DNA of 64,000 bases from an uncultured Muribaculaceae bacterium (lineage in GTDB: Bacteria; Bacteroidota; Bacteroidia; Bacteroidales; Muribaculaceae), in NCBI GenBank assembly GCA_910589055.1, contig CAJURN010000011.1:30660-94659 (forward strand), given 5' to 3'. The position numbers and the translations under genes were made by a program. Positions 1 to 7,011 of the stretch are shown here, piece after piece (within the stretch, counting starts at the first letter, position 1; each line of letters opens with the position of its first letter). A model generated the notes under the pieces. The model was not told where the DNA came from. It saw only the letters and a list, made by a program, of their open reading frames with translations, and did not search any database.

Positions 1-2
1 GA

Positions 3-503
3 ATATACATGGATACGGATGTGGAAATAATCAATTCTCCTCTTGAGATTCTTGCTTCCGGACAGGGCGTATTAGGATTTGAGAGTGATGAATTAGTGTC
101 CACTGCTTTTATTGCCACCGCCCCGCACAATCCGCTTATCGAAAGTTTACTTGCCGACTACCGCTCGCGGTCTTTCCTGAAACCGGACGGAACGGAGGAC
201 ACCACCGTAAACGTAAGGACACTTAGCGCCCGGCTTAAAGACTTCGGTATGCTTCCCACCGGCGAGCGCCAAAGCGCAGGCGGATTTGAGATATATCCGC
301 AAGAATACTTTAGCCCTAAATCCTACATTACCGGCAAGATTCACACAACATCGCGCACGGTATGCATCCATCACTTTTCCGGCTCATGGGAGCCGAAATC
401 TCGGCATCTGTATCGCCGGGTAAGAACCATCGCACTGGACTTGTTTGGAATCCGTACAGTGCACTTTCTCGGCAAAATACGTATGCTTTTCGTAAAGGAG
501 TAA
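3..503 (+). CDS. Glycosyltransferase with DXD motif, C-terminal part only
   Basis: The reading frame is already open at the left edge and continues as I-Y-M-D-T-D-V, the 'YxDTDVE' DXD motif of GT32/capsular-type glycosyltransferases, where the two aspartates hold the metal and nucleotide sugar. The true start therefore lies outside the window and the methionine at 9 is internal. Downstream, E-S-D-E-L and a late C-I-H-H-F-S-G-S-W block resemble the C-terminal 'H...GSW' end of this family. It probably transfers a sugar to a cell-surface glycan at the cytoplasmic membrane; donor and acceptor cannot be told from the fragment. It converges on ygiQ with no spacer: the stops at 503 and 504 are adjacent. 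Confidence 0.75.
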   Translation: MYMDTDVEIINSPLEILASGQGVLGFESDELVSTAFIATAPHNPLIESLLADYRSRSFLKPDGTEDTTVNVRTLSARLKDFGMLPTGERQSAGGFEIYPQEYFSPKSYITGKIHTTSRTVCIHHFSGSWEPKSRHLYRRVRTIALDLFGIRTVHFLGKIRMLFVKE

Positions 504-2405
504 TTACTTCTTCTTCGGCGGCTGTCGATGCGGCGGATGATTGCCGAATAACTTGCCTATCAAATCAGGACGTCCGATTTTATGAAGCGTGCGGGTTATA
601 TCAGCCCTGTATGCGGGGTCGTACCAGAAAAAGAACTTTCTCTGCTCGAGTTTCTGATCTTTGCTCACTGCGGTGTACACCTTTTCACCGGTATAAGGAT
701 GGTAGCCTGAATAATATATTTCCGTGGCTAATGTCATTGGCGTGGGAGTGAAATCCTGCACCTGCTCCAGATGAAAATTCAAGTCTTTGGTCTCAGCCGC
801 AAGCAGTGCCATATCTTCGGCTCTGCATCCGGGATGGCTTGATATGAAATACGGAATCAGTTGCTGCTTCATGCCGCTGCGCCGGTTGACGTCGTCAAAC
901 AGACGCTTGAATTTATGAAACAGACTGAACGACGGTTTGCGCATTATCTTCAACACTTCGTCGGAAGTGTGTTCCGGAGCCACCTTAAGTCGGCCTGAAA
1001 CATGGCTTGTGATAAGTTCCTCGTTGTACTTCCGGTTGGTTCTGTCAACTTCGGCATCCCCGGTAGGATGCATTGACAGGTCATATCTCACCCCACTGCC
1101 GATAAACGATTTCTTGACTTCCGGCAAGGCATCCACCGCATGGTAGATATCCAGCAAGGGGCGATGGTCGGTATTAAGGTTGACGCACGGAGCGGGATGC
1201 AGACATGAAGGACGCATACACTTGGCACATATGCTCTTATCCTTTCCTCCCATGGCGTACATGTTGGCTGAGGGACCTCCAAGATCTGAGATATAACCTT
1301 TGAAATCGGGCATTTTGACAACCTGGCGCACCTCACGCATGATTGATTCCTTAGAGCGCGATGCGATGAATTTTCCCTGATGGGCGGAAATCGTACAGAA
1401 CGCACAGCCTCCGAAACATCCGCGGTGCATATTCACCGAATGGCGTATCATCTCGTAAGCCGGAATCACCTTGCCCTTGTAGCGCGGATGCGGCAAGCGG
1501 GTGTATGGAAGGTCAAATGATGCGTCAATCTCTCCCTGAGTCATGGCGGGATACATAGGATTGACCTTTACGGCAACATCGCCGGTCTTTTGCCACAAGG
1601 TGACACCGCCGTCAAGACGGTTGCTCTGCTGCTCGATGTGCTTGAAATTGGCCGACTGGAGCTTTTTATCTCTCATGCAGTCCTTGAACGATGACAGAAC
1701 GATATTGGCCTCATCGTTGCCGTCAGGAATTTCAGCCGCAGGCCGAAGGACTACCGTCTGTCTTACATCGGTCATCGCGCCTATTTTCTCTCCCGAAGCC
1801 AATCTCGAAGCGATTTCAAGCACAGGCTTTTCCCCCATGCCATAAATTATCATGTCGAGCGAGGAATCGGCAAGTATCGAGGGGCGCAGACGGTCTTCCC
1901 AATAATCATAATGCGACAGGCGACGTAAAGAGGCCTCTATGCCGCCGCCCACCAGAGGTACATCGGGAAACAGCTCCTTCAGTATCTTTGAGTACACTAT
2001 CGTTGGATAATCGGGGCGCATGCCGTGGCGACCTCCGGGTGTGTAAGCATCGTCGGAACGCAAGCGCCGGTTGGCCGTGTAATGATTCACCATCGAGTCC
2101 ATCGCTCCGGGCGAAATTCCGAAAAACAATCGCGGCGCACCGAATTTGCGGAAATCGCGAAGGTCGTCGCGCCAGTTTGGCTGCGGAACAATTGCCACGC
2201 GATAGCCGGCTTTCTGAAGCGTGCGGCCGATTACTGCCGCTCCGAACGAAGGATGATCCACATAAGCATCACCCGAGAATATAACCACGTCGACATAATC
2301 CCACCCTAAGGCTTGCATTTCCTTTACCGAAGTCGGAAGCCAGTCGGTGGGTCGTAGACGCGAATAATCTATTGAAGTATTATCTTTTATTTCGATATCA
2401 CTCAT
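504..2405 (-). CDS. ygiQ: YgiQ family radical SAM protein
   Basis: The 633-residue protein matches the YgiQ/UPF0313 family in length and layout. An N-terminal 'DWLPTS' segment and a cobalamin-binding-like region are followed by the radical SAM core with the cluster motif C-F-G-G-C-A-F-C (Cys330, Cys334, Cys337), which would bind a 4Fe-4S cluster and S-adenosylmethionine. A second cysteine group (CAKCMRPSCLHPAPC) lies about 60 residues further on. The C-terminus is lysine-rich. The ATG overlaps the uvrB stop by four bases, so ygiQ is translated as the second gene of a uvrB-ygiQ unit. The substrate of this family is not established, and the uvrB linkage does not by itself prove a role in repair. 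Confidence 0.93.
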   Translation of the reverse strand: MSDIEIKDNTSIDYSRLRPTDWLPTSVKEMQALGWDYVDVVIFSGDAYVDHPSFGAAVIGRTLQKAGYRVAIVPQPNWRDDLRDFRKFGAPRLFFGISPGAMDSMVNHYTANRRLRSDDAYTPGGRHGMRPDYPTIVYSKILKELFPDVPLVGGGIEASLRRLSHYDYWEDRLRPSILADSSLDMIIYGMGEKPVLEIASRLASGEKIGAMTDVRQTVVLRPAAEIPDGNDEANIVLSSFKDCMRDKKLQSANFKHIEQQSNRLDGGVTLWQKTGDVAVKVNPMYPAMTQGEIDASFDLPYTRLPHPRYKGKVIPAYEMIRHSVNMHRGCFGGCAFCTISAHQGKFIASRSKESIMREVRQVVKMPDFKGYISDLGGPSANMYAMGGKDKSICAKCMRPSCLHPAPCVNLNTDHRPLLDIYHAVDALPEVKKSFIGSGVRYDLSMHPTGDAEVDRTNRKYNEELITSHVSGRLKVAPEHTSDEVLKIMRKPSFSLFHKFKRLFDDVNRRSGMKQQLIPYFISSHPGCRAEDMALLAAETKDLNFHLEQVQDFTPTPMTLATEIYYSGYHPYTGEKVYTAVSKDQKLEQRKFFFWYDPAYRADITRTLHKIGRPDLIGKLFGNHPPHRQPPKKK

Positions 2406-4507
2406 GATACTTTTTTCATATCTTCAAGACGAGCCTCAAGTTTGATAATTTCATCTCTCAGCCTGGCGGCAGTCATGAATTCCATTTCCTTGGCGGCTTT
2501 CACCATTTCTTCACGCATGCGGTTGATTGAACGCTGGAGCTCGGCCTCGTTCATGTACGGAACCACCGGATCGGCTGCGATATCCACCGATGTGGAATAT
2601 TCCGAAGCGTACGGTACGGCCTCGGCGCTCCTGCGGCGCTCCTTTTTGTCGCGCTTGTCCGTCTGACGTGCCGGGCGCGAACTTGTACCGTAATCCATGT
2701 CCACCTCTTCCATCTCCATGCCAACGATGGCATTTCTGGCTTTGATAATCGCCTTTGGGGTGATTCCATGCTCTTCGTTGTAGGCAAGCTGTATGGCTCG
2801 GCGGCGCTCGGTCTCTTCAATGGTCTGCCGCATGGAGTCGGTAATCTTGTCGGCATACATTATCACCTCGCCGTTGAGATTTCGTGCCGCACGGCCTACG
2901 GTCTGAGTAAGCGAGCGGTGGCTGCGCAGAAATCCTTCCTTATCGGCATCGAGAATCGCAACCAGCGACACCTCGGGCAAGTCGAGACCCTCACGAAGAA
3001 GATTCACACCGATAAGCACATCGTACACCCCTGCACGCAGCCCGTCGAGAATCTTGATTCGGTCCATCGTATCGACGTCGCTGTGGATGTAGGCCGTCTT
3101 AATCTTCAACTTCAGGAAATAATCGTTAAGCTCCTCGGCCATACGCTTTGTAAGAGTTGTGACAAGCGTTCGCTCGCCTCGTTCAATCCTCTTCTGGATT
3201 TCCTCCATGAGGTCGTCAATCTGATTCAGAGAGGGGCGTACACGAATCAAGGGATCAAGCAATCCGGTAGGACGGATTACCTGCTCAACCACAACTCCTT
3301 CAACCTTTTCAAGCTCGTAGTCGGCAGGAGTGGCGCTTACGTAGATAACCTGACGAGTCATCCGCTCGAATTCCTCAAATTTAAGTGGACGGTTGTCCAA
3401 AGCAGCGGGCAGGCGGAAGCCGTATTCCACAAGATTCATCTTTCGCGAAAGGTCGCCGCCATACATGGCACGGATCTGCGGCACGGTCACATGACTCTCG
3501 TCGATAATCGTCAGATAGTCGTCCGGGAAATAATCAAGCAGGCAGAAAGGCCTCATTCCGGGCGCACGTCCGTCGAAATACCTTGAATAATTCTCTATTC
3601 CCTGGCAGTATCCGATTTCCTTAATCATCTCAACATCGTAAGTCACGCGTTCTTCCAGGCGGTGAGCCTCAAGTTCGCGGGCCTCACGGTTGAAGAAACG
3701 CACCTGGTCGCCGAGGTCGAGTTGAATTTGGGCAATAGCCGATGCCTGACGCGCGGGAGAAGTGACGAAAAGATTGGCCGGATATATGTTGAAGCGGTCG
3801 TGGGAGCCGAGATTTGAATTTTCTTCAGGGCGTATTGTTATTATGGACTCAATCTCATCGCCCCAGAAAACAACACGCACTATAATTTCTTCGTAAGCCA
3901 GACGGATATCCACCGTATCGCCCTTCACGCGGAAGTTTCCTCGCTGAAGCTCAACTTCAGTGCGGCAATACAGTGCCGCCACGAGCTGACGCAACAATGC
4001 GTTACGCGAGATTTTCTGCCCTACTTCAATCTTCACTACATTGGCGTTGAAATCCTGAGGATTACCCATGCCGTAAAGACACGAAACCGACGAAACGACC
4101 ACAACATCCCTTCGTCCGGAAAGCAATGCCGAAATTGTCGAAAGACGCAGGCGCTCAATCTCGTCGTTAATCATCAGGTCTTTCTCAATGTACTTGTCTA
4201 CCGACGGGATGTAAGCCTCCGGTTGGTAATAATCATAATATGATACAAAGTACTGCACCGAATTTTCGGGGAAGAACTGCTTGAACTCGCTATACAGCTG
4301 CGCGGCCAAAGTCTTGTTATGGCTCAGAATCAGGGTCGGCTTCCGCACATCCTGAATCACATTAGCCATTGTGAAAGTCTTGCCCGAGCCGGTGACTCCG
4401 AGAAGCACCTGCGATTCACGGCCTTCCTTCACGCCATCCGACAATTGCCGTATAGCCTGAGGCTGGTCGCCCGTGGGTTCATATTGGGAATTAAGATTGA
4501 AATCCAT
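2402..4507 (-). CDS. uvrB: Excinuclease ABC subunit B
   Basis: UvrB is the helicase-like damage-verification subunit of nucleotide excision repair; it receives DNA from UvrA and recruits UvrC. Visible landmarks are the N-terminal TGDQPQAI, Walker A G-V-T-G-S-G-K-T, the beta-hairpin sequence YYDYYQPEAY, the DESHVTVPQ motif, the helicase motif QTVGRAAR and a C-terminal UVR coiled-coil segment that contacts UvrC. The frame stays open to 4528, but the family begins MDFNL, so the ATG at 4507 is chosen (701 residues, normal for UvrB). A lysine/arginine-rich low-complexity linker precedes the UVR domain. uvrA lies about 14 kb away on the other strand. Confidence 0.96.
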   Translation of the reverse strand: MDFNLNSQYEPTGDQPQAIRQLSDGVKEGRESQVLLGVTGSGKTFTMANVIQDVRKPTLILSHNKTLAAQLYSEFKQFFPENSVQYFVSYYDYYQPEAYIPSVDKYIEKDLMINDEIERLRLSTISALLSGRRDVVVVSSVSCLYGMGNPQDFNANVVKIEVGQKISRNALLRQLVAALYCRTEVELQRGNFRVKGDTVDIRLAYEEIIVRVVFWGDEIESIITIRPEENSNLGSHDRFNIYPANLFVTSPARQASAIAQIQLDLGDQVRFFNREARELEAHRLEERVTYDVEMIKEIGYCQGIENYSRYFDGRAPGMRPFCLLDYFPDDYLTIIDESHVTVPQIRAMYGGDLSRKMNLVEYGFRLPAALDNRPLKFEEFERMTRQVIYVSATPADYELEKVEGVVVEQVIRPTGLLDPLIRVRPSLNQIDDLMEEIQKRIERGERTLVTTLTKRMAEELNDYFLKLKIKTAYIHSDVDTMDRIKILDGLRAGVYDVLIGVNLLREGLDLPEVSLVAILDADKEGFLRSHRSLTQTVGRAARNLNGEVIMYADKITDSMRQTIEETERRRAIQLAYNEEHGITPKAIIKARNAIVGMEMEEVDMDYGTSSRPARQTDKRDKKERRRSAEAVPYASEYSTSVDIAADPVVPYMNEAELQRSINRMREEMVKAAKEMEFMTAARLRDEIIKLEARLEDMKKVS

Positions 4508-4592
4508 ATAAATGTATATAACATGCAAAAGTACGAATTAGTAGGACGCGATGCAAAAAATCGCCTCTGTAAAATCCAAACATGAAATATTT

Positions 4593-4623
4593 TTTGAATG
4601 TTTATGAAAAAAGCGTAACTTTG
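4593..4623 (+). promoter_or_regulatory. Promoter of tRNA-Arg
   Basis: TTTG at 4593-4596, a 19-base gap, then TAACTTTG at 4616-4623. This matches the Bacteroidetes primary sigma consensus and lies 52 bases before the mature tRNA. Confidence 0.75.
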
Positions 4624-4675
4624 CACTCGCAAAGCAAAAAACGGGCCTCAGCGCACACGGTTTTGCATTGACGAT

Positions 4676-4749
4676 GGTCCGGTAGCTCAGCTGGATAGAG
4701 CATCTGCCTTCTAAGCAGACGGTCCCGCGTTCGAGTCGCGGCCGGATCA
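4676..4749 (+). tRNA. tRNA-Arg, anticodon TCT
   Basis: A 74-nucleotide cloverleaf can be folded by eye. The acceptor stem pairs GGTCCGG with CCGGATC (one G-T pair) with discriminator A. The T arm is CCGCG/CGCGG around TTCGAGT, and the anticodon loop is CTTCTAA, giving anticodon TCT (reads AGA). CCA is not encoded. A terminator follows directly. Confidence 0.96.
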
Positions 4750-4759
4750 CAACAACCTG

Positions 4760-4798
4760 TGAAGGCGAGAGAACCATTCTCCCGCCTTCATTTGTTTT
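4760..4798 (+). terminator. Intrinsic terminator after tRNA-Arg
   Basis: TGAAGGCG (4760-4767) pairs with CGCCTTCA (4783-4790), and GAGAA with TTCTC after one A/C mismatch, around a 3-base loop. A T-rich run (TTTGTTTT) follows. Confidence 0.8.
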
Positions 4799-4817
4799 AT
4801 ATTAAAGTCTCTCTGAT

Positions 4818-5027
4818 ATGACACAGTTTATCTTGACTATCGAAGATCCAAAGGATGTTTCTCTTATCAAGAAACTTCTTGCTAAATTTGACGGTGTGAC
4901 TCTCAAAAAGAACAGTTGCAAACGTAAAACCGGCCTTGACGAGGCTCTGGAAGATGTTGCTGCCGGACGAGTTACACGATATGAATCCGTAGACGAAATG
5001 TTTGAAAAACTTGGTACTGAATTATAA
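4818..5027 (+). CDS. Small antitoxin-like protein, no toxin partner seen
   Basis: A 69-residue protein. The first half is beta-strand-like (T-Q-F-I-L-T-I-E), followed by a lysine-rich basic stretch and a tail 'TGLDEALEDVAAGRVTRYES' with a short acidic helix. This tail resembles small Bacteroidetes proteins usually paired with a RelE/YafQ-type toxin in type II toxin-antitoxin loci (family recall, moderate certainty). Such antitoxins bind the toxin and repress their own promoter. No downstream ORF fits a toxin: the next 1.1 kb has no credible gene. No clear promoter is seen between the tRNA terminator and the ATG. It may be an orphan antitoxin or a remnant. Confidence 0.6.
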   Translation: MTQFILTIEDPKDVSLIKKLLAKFDGVTLKKNSCKRKTGLDEALEDVAAGRVTRYESVDEMFEKLGTEL

Positions 5028-5146
5028 ATTATCGTAAGCCCAACCCACACAAACCGAATGTTAAGCACTTTTATTAACATATTCGCAAAAGCTTTGCGGC
5101 TATTTCAATAGGCTTTACAAGCTTGCCGCATCAGCTTTTCAACCTT

Positions 5147-5189
5147 AGCCCTGACCGCGTGACGGTTGGGGCTTTATTTGTCTTTTTGC
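5147..5189 (+). terminator. Intrinsic terminator after the antitoxin-like gene
   Basis: AGCCCTGACCG (5147-5157) pairs with CGGTTGGGGCT (5163-5173), an 11-bp stem with two G-T pairs and a 5-base loop. The T-rich stretch TTATTTGTCTTTTTG follows and contains the -33 element of the next unit. Confidence 0.7.
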
Positions 5190-5208
5190 TAAGCTTGTAT
5201 TATCTTTG
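5177..5208 (+). promoter_or_regulatory. Promoter of a candidate small RNA
   Basis: TTTG at 5177-5180, exactly 20 bases, then TATCTTTG at 5201-5208. This is the same geometry as confirmed-looking promoters elsewhere in the window. The predicted start is near 5212. No convincing gene follows. Confidence 0.7.
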
Positions 5209-5211
5209 CGA

Positions 5212-5406
5212 TTGAAGAACTTGAAGGAATGAAGCTTCGGCACATTGCCGCAACTCCAAACCAGCGAATTAGAAGAACTCAACCGTAATCGTTACGAACT
5301 TAAATCGCCAAACTCTAAAAATAAGCTCGAAACTCATAATAATTAAAGTTTGTCAAGTTCCCCGATTTGCCGGGACACGGCCTCGATTCGTTCGAGGCTT
5401 TTTTTT
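5212..5406 (+). ncRNA. Candidate structured small RNA, about 195 nt
   Basis: A self-contained unit runs from a consensus promoter to a strong terminator with no credible ORF. Five bases after the predicted start, GAACTTGA (5217-5224) is perfectly complementary to TCAAGTTC (5353-5360), closing the RNA on itself. Inside, ATGA (5229-5232) can pair with TCAT (5334-5337) and AGCTT (5233-5237) with AAGCT (5323-5327). Two local hairpins are CGGC/GCCG (5238-5250) and CGTAA/TTACG (5284-5296). The size recalls 6S RNA, but I could not match 6S, SRP RNA, tmRNA or RNase P signatures. A 33-codon frame at 5245-5346 lacks an ATG and may be chance. Confidence 0.45.
5380..5406 (+). terminator. Intrinsic terminator of the candidate small RNA
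   Basis: GCCTCGA (5380-5386) pairs with TCGAGGC (5392-5398) across a 5-base loop, followed by eight T (5399-5406). Confidence 0.85.
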
Positions 5407-5631
5407 GTTAATAATGTTAGTGAACTCTTGCAATTTTATACTTATCTTTGCAATCGCATGGCATAGAAACTCATACTATATTGCGAAACTGCGTTATTGG
5501 CATGCCACGGTCATGATGGAAAACGGTTACTCTACTCTCTTTCTTGGTAACAGTAATGGATTCCACGTTTTCTGTATATAAACCTTTCATATAATCCGCT
5601 TAGAGAATCCGGTGGAAAAATTTAACTGCTT

Positions 5632-5757
5632 ATAAAACGATATGTTTGCGGCTCTCTCCTGGCAATAATGATTGCCATGCCATCTTTAGCCCAAAGCGTT
5701 GATGGAACAACTTTTAGCGATGAATTTTTCAATTTAGATTCAACCGAACATATATAA
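5632..5757 (+). pseudogene. Signal-peptide-like remnant lacking a start codon
   Basis: Read from an ATA codon at 5632, the frame gives K-R-Y-V-C-G-S-L-L-A-I-M-I-A-M-P-S-L-A-Q-S. This has a positive N-terminus, a hydrophobic core and an A-Q-S cleavage-like site typical of a Sec signal peptide, then 20 more residues to a stop. No ATG, GTG or TTG stands at the expected start; the first ATG, at 5668, is inside the hydrophobic core. A damaged start (ATG to ATA) of an exported protein whose body is lost is one reading; chance is another. Confidence 0.25.
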
Positions 5758-5796
5758 AAAGCAAGTTCCGCGTAGCGTAATGCTGCGCGGAACTTG
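5752..5796 (-). terminator. Strong inverted repeat, terminator for minus-strand transcription
   Basis: CAAGTTCCGCG (5762-5772) is the exact complement of 5786-5796, and the stem extends inward four more pairs (one G-T) to a 5-base loop. On the minus strand the stem is followed by C then TTTTTATAT, as in an intrinsic terminator; the plus side has no T run. Confidence 0.65.
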
Positions 5797-6055
5797 TATA
5801 AGCCACACCAAAGGATGCGATGAAACTCCGAGTAGACAGGATTTGAGTGCTCGCCGTCCTTTGTAATCCGCCTGGCATAAAAGCACCTCACGAATGAGGT
5901 TGGGGCCCGCCATTGGCCGACTAAGCTTGTCTCGGTATTTCATGTAAATTTGAAGAGTTTCCCAATCCACTTTGATGTGGTATGCTTTTGTTCCGAAATC
6001 ATATTCTAATAAAGATTCTGATTCCGTCCGACTCTCTTGTCGCTTTGATTTTATA
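5752..6055 (-). ncRNA. Candidate 300-nt transcript: small RNA or decayed gene
   Basis: A consensus minus-strand promoter (6059-6089) and a 15-bp terminator hairpin bound a unit of about 300 nt. One frame is open across nearly the whole unit (leftwards from about 6060 to a stop at 5740), but its first possible start is a GTG at 5970 and its first ATG is at 5949. The encoded sequence is not recognised. RNA-like features include CCTCA-TTCG-TGAGG (5886-5899), a UUCG-loop hairpin, and a GGCC pair around 5905-5919. No RNase P, tmRNA or SRP RNA signature was recognised. Either a structured RNA or an eroded coding gene would fit. Confidence 0.35.
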
Positions 6056-6058
6056 ACG

Positions 6059-6089
6059 CAAAGTTAGCGCTTAGTGTTCAAACTCGCAA
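6059..6089 (-). promoter_or_regulatory. Minus-strand promoter of the 300-nt unit
   Basis: On the minus strand: TTG (6089-6087), 20 bases, TAACTTTG (6066-6059). It faces away from the Crp-family gene, whose own -7 box is at 6151-6158. Confidence 0.6.
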
Positions 6090-6150
6090 GAGTCGGGTGA
6101 ATGTTTTTCAAATTTTTGGGTTAAAAATTCACTTCTTCAAAAAAAATCCG

Positions 6151-6158
6151 TAACTTTG
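6151..6158 (+). promoter_or_regulatory. -7 box of the Crp-family gene
   Basis: TAACTTTG followed by C, 43 bases before the ATG. No clear TTTG is found 19-21 bases upstream, so it may depend on an activator or be weak. Confidence 0.5.
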
Positions 6159-6201
6159 CATGTTGTAAAGCATCATTATCCGACATAGTATTTAACTTCC
6201 T

Positions 6202-6900
6202 ATGCTGAAAGCGACACTCCAGAAAGTTATAGATGAAGACATGGCCGAAATCTGGTCCATTCTCACGAGCGACGAAAAACGTCTCATCGCCGACAATCTG
6301 TCCATACACTCCTTCAAGAAAAATCAGATTATATATGCCGAAGGCGACCAGCCTGAATATCTATGGTGCCTGCTCAAAGGAAAGGTTAAGAAATTCAAGG
6401 AAGGTGTCGGAGGCCGTGTTCAGATTCTGCGCCTCATCCGTCCGGTACAATATTTCGGCTACCGCGCTTACTTCGCCCAGGAGCCGTATGTGTCAAGTGC
6501 CGGAGCTTTCGAGCCGTCGACCTTAGGAGCGATACCTCTCGACCTCGTGCGCGAGATTATATGCAAGAACAACAATCTCGCATGGTTCTTCATCCAGGAA
6601 CTGTCGCGCAATTTGGGAGGCTCGGATACAAGGATAGTCAACCTCACTCAGAAACACATCCGCGGACGTCTTGCCGAAGCGCTTATCGTACTGCTTGACA
6701 ACTACGGATACGAGGACGACAACTCCACCCTGAAGATTTACATGGCGCGCGAAGATCTTGCCAACCTTTCAAACATGACTACATCAAATGCCATCCGCAC
6801 GCTCTCGTCTTTCGTAAGTGAGAAGATTTTGCTCGTCGACGGACGCCGCATAAAGATTATAAACGAGTCGATTCTGCGCAAGATCAGTAAATTCGGATAA
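6202..6900 (+). CDS. Crp/Fnr family transcriptional regulator
   Basis: A 232-residue protein with the two-domain plan of the CRP/FNR superfamily. Residues about 20-130 form a cyclic-nucleotide-binding-type beta roll (YAEGDQPEYLWCLLKGKVK, then RLIRPVQYFGYRAYF). A long dimerisation helix is followed by a C-terminal winged helix (MAREDLANLSNMTTSNAIRTLSSF). The cAMP-contacting R-x-A-T/S signature is not obvious and no FNR-type N-terminal cysteine cluster is present, so the effector is unknown. It stands alone: a terminator separates it from purL and its upstream region is shared with a divergent transcription unit. It presumably binds DNA as a dimer in the cytoplasm. Confidence 0.9.
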   Translation: MLKATLQKVIDEDMAEIWSILTSDEKRLIADNLSIHSFKKNQIIYAEGDQPEYLWCLLKGKVKKFKEGVGGRVQILRLIRPVQYFGYRAYFAQEPYVSSAGAFEPSTLGAIPLDLVREIICKNNNLAWFFIQELSRNLGGSDTRIVNLTQKHIRGRLAEALIVLLDNYGYEDDNSTLKIYMAREDLANLSNMTTSNAIRTLSSFVSEKILLVDGRRIKIINESILRKISKFG

Positions 6901-6916
6901 TATAATAATGTATTGA

Positions 6917-6950
6917 CAATTCATCCCTTGCCGGATGAATTGTTTTTTTT
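6917..6950 (+). terminator. Intrinsic terminator between the Crp-family gene and purL
   Basis: CAATTCATCC (6917-6926) pairs perfectly with GGATGAATTG (6933-6942) across a 6-base loop; eight T follow. Confidence 0.9.
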
Positions 6951-6970
6951 AAATAAAAACCGTACTTTTG
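6940..6970 (+). promoter_or_regulatory. purL promoter
   Basis: TTG (6940-6942), 20 bases, TACTTTTG (6963-6970). The -33 element overlaps the preceding terminator stem. It lies inside the longest possible purL frame, which argues for the ATG at 7012. Confidence 0.75.
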
Positions 6971-7011
6971 CAGTAAATTTTCCAACAATAAATCAAACCA
7001 CTCCGCTACAC

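Larger units (their letters stand above)
5407..6150. other. Intergenic stretch without a confident protein gene
   Basis: This stretch holds a lone TATCTTTG box at 5443-5450 (no good -33 partner), a 22-codon frame from the ATG at 5513, a signal-peptide-like fragment at 5632-5757, a 15-bp inverted repeat at 5762-5796 and a minus-strand transcription unit. The sequence is richer in A and T than neighbouring genes. No repeat of the tRNA-Arg 3' end was seen that would mark an integration. Confidence 0.5.

Noticed and set aside
4508..4528. Seven-residue extension of UvrB
   Set aside because: The family start M-D-F-N-L is at 4507; the extension is A+T-rich upstream sequence.
5212..6055. Identification of the two small transcripts as 6S RNA, RNase P RNA, SRP RNA or tmRNA
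   Set aside because: I looked for the conserved RNase P core, the tmRNA tag and tRNA-like ends and the SRP loop and did not find them; 6S has no sequence signature I can test by eye.
4676..6200. Integrated element at tRNA-Arg
   Set aside because: No integrase, no repeat of the tRNA 3' end and no phage gene were seen in the following 1.5 kb; only an orphan antitoxin-like gene hints at past exchange.
6913..7011. 33-residue N-terminal extension of PurL from a TTG start
   Set aside because: The stretch contains the terminator of the previous gene and a consensus promoter, so it cannot be translated from the main transcript.
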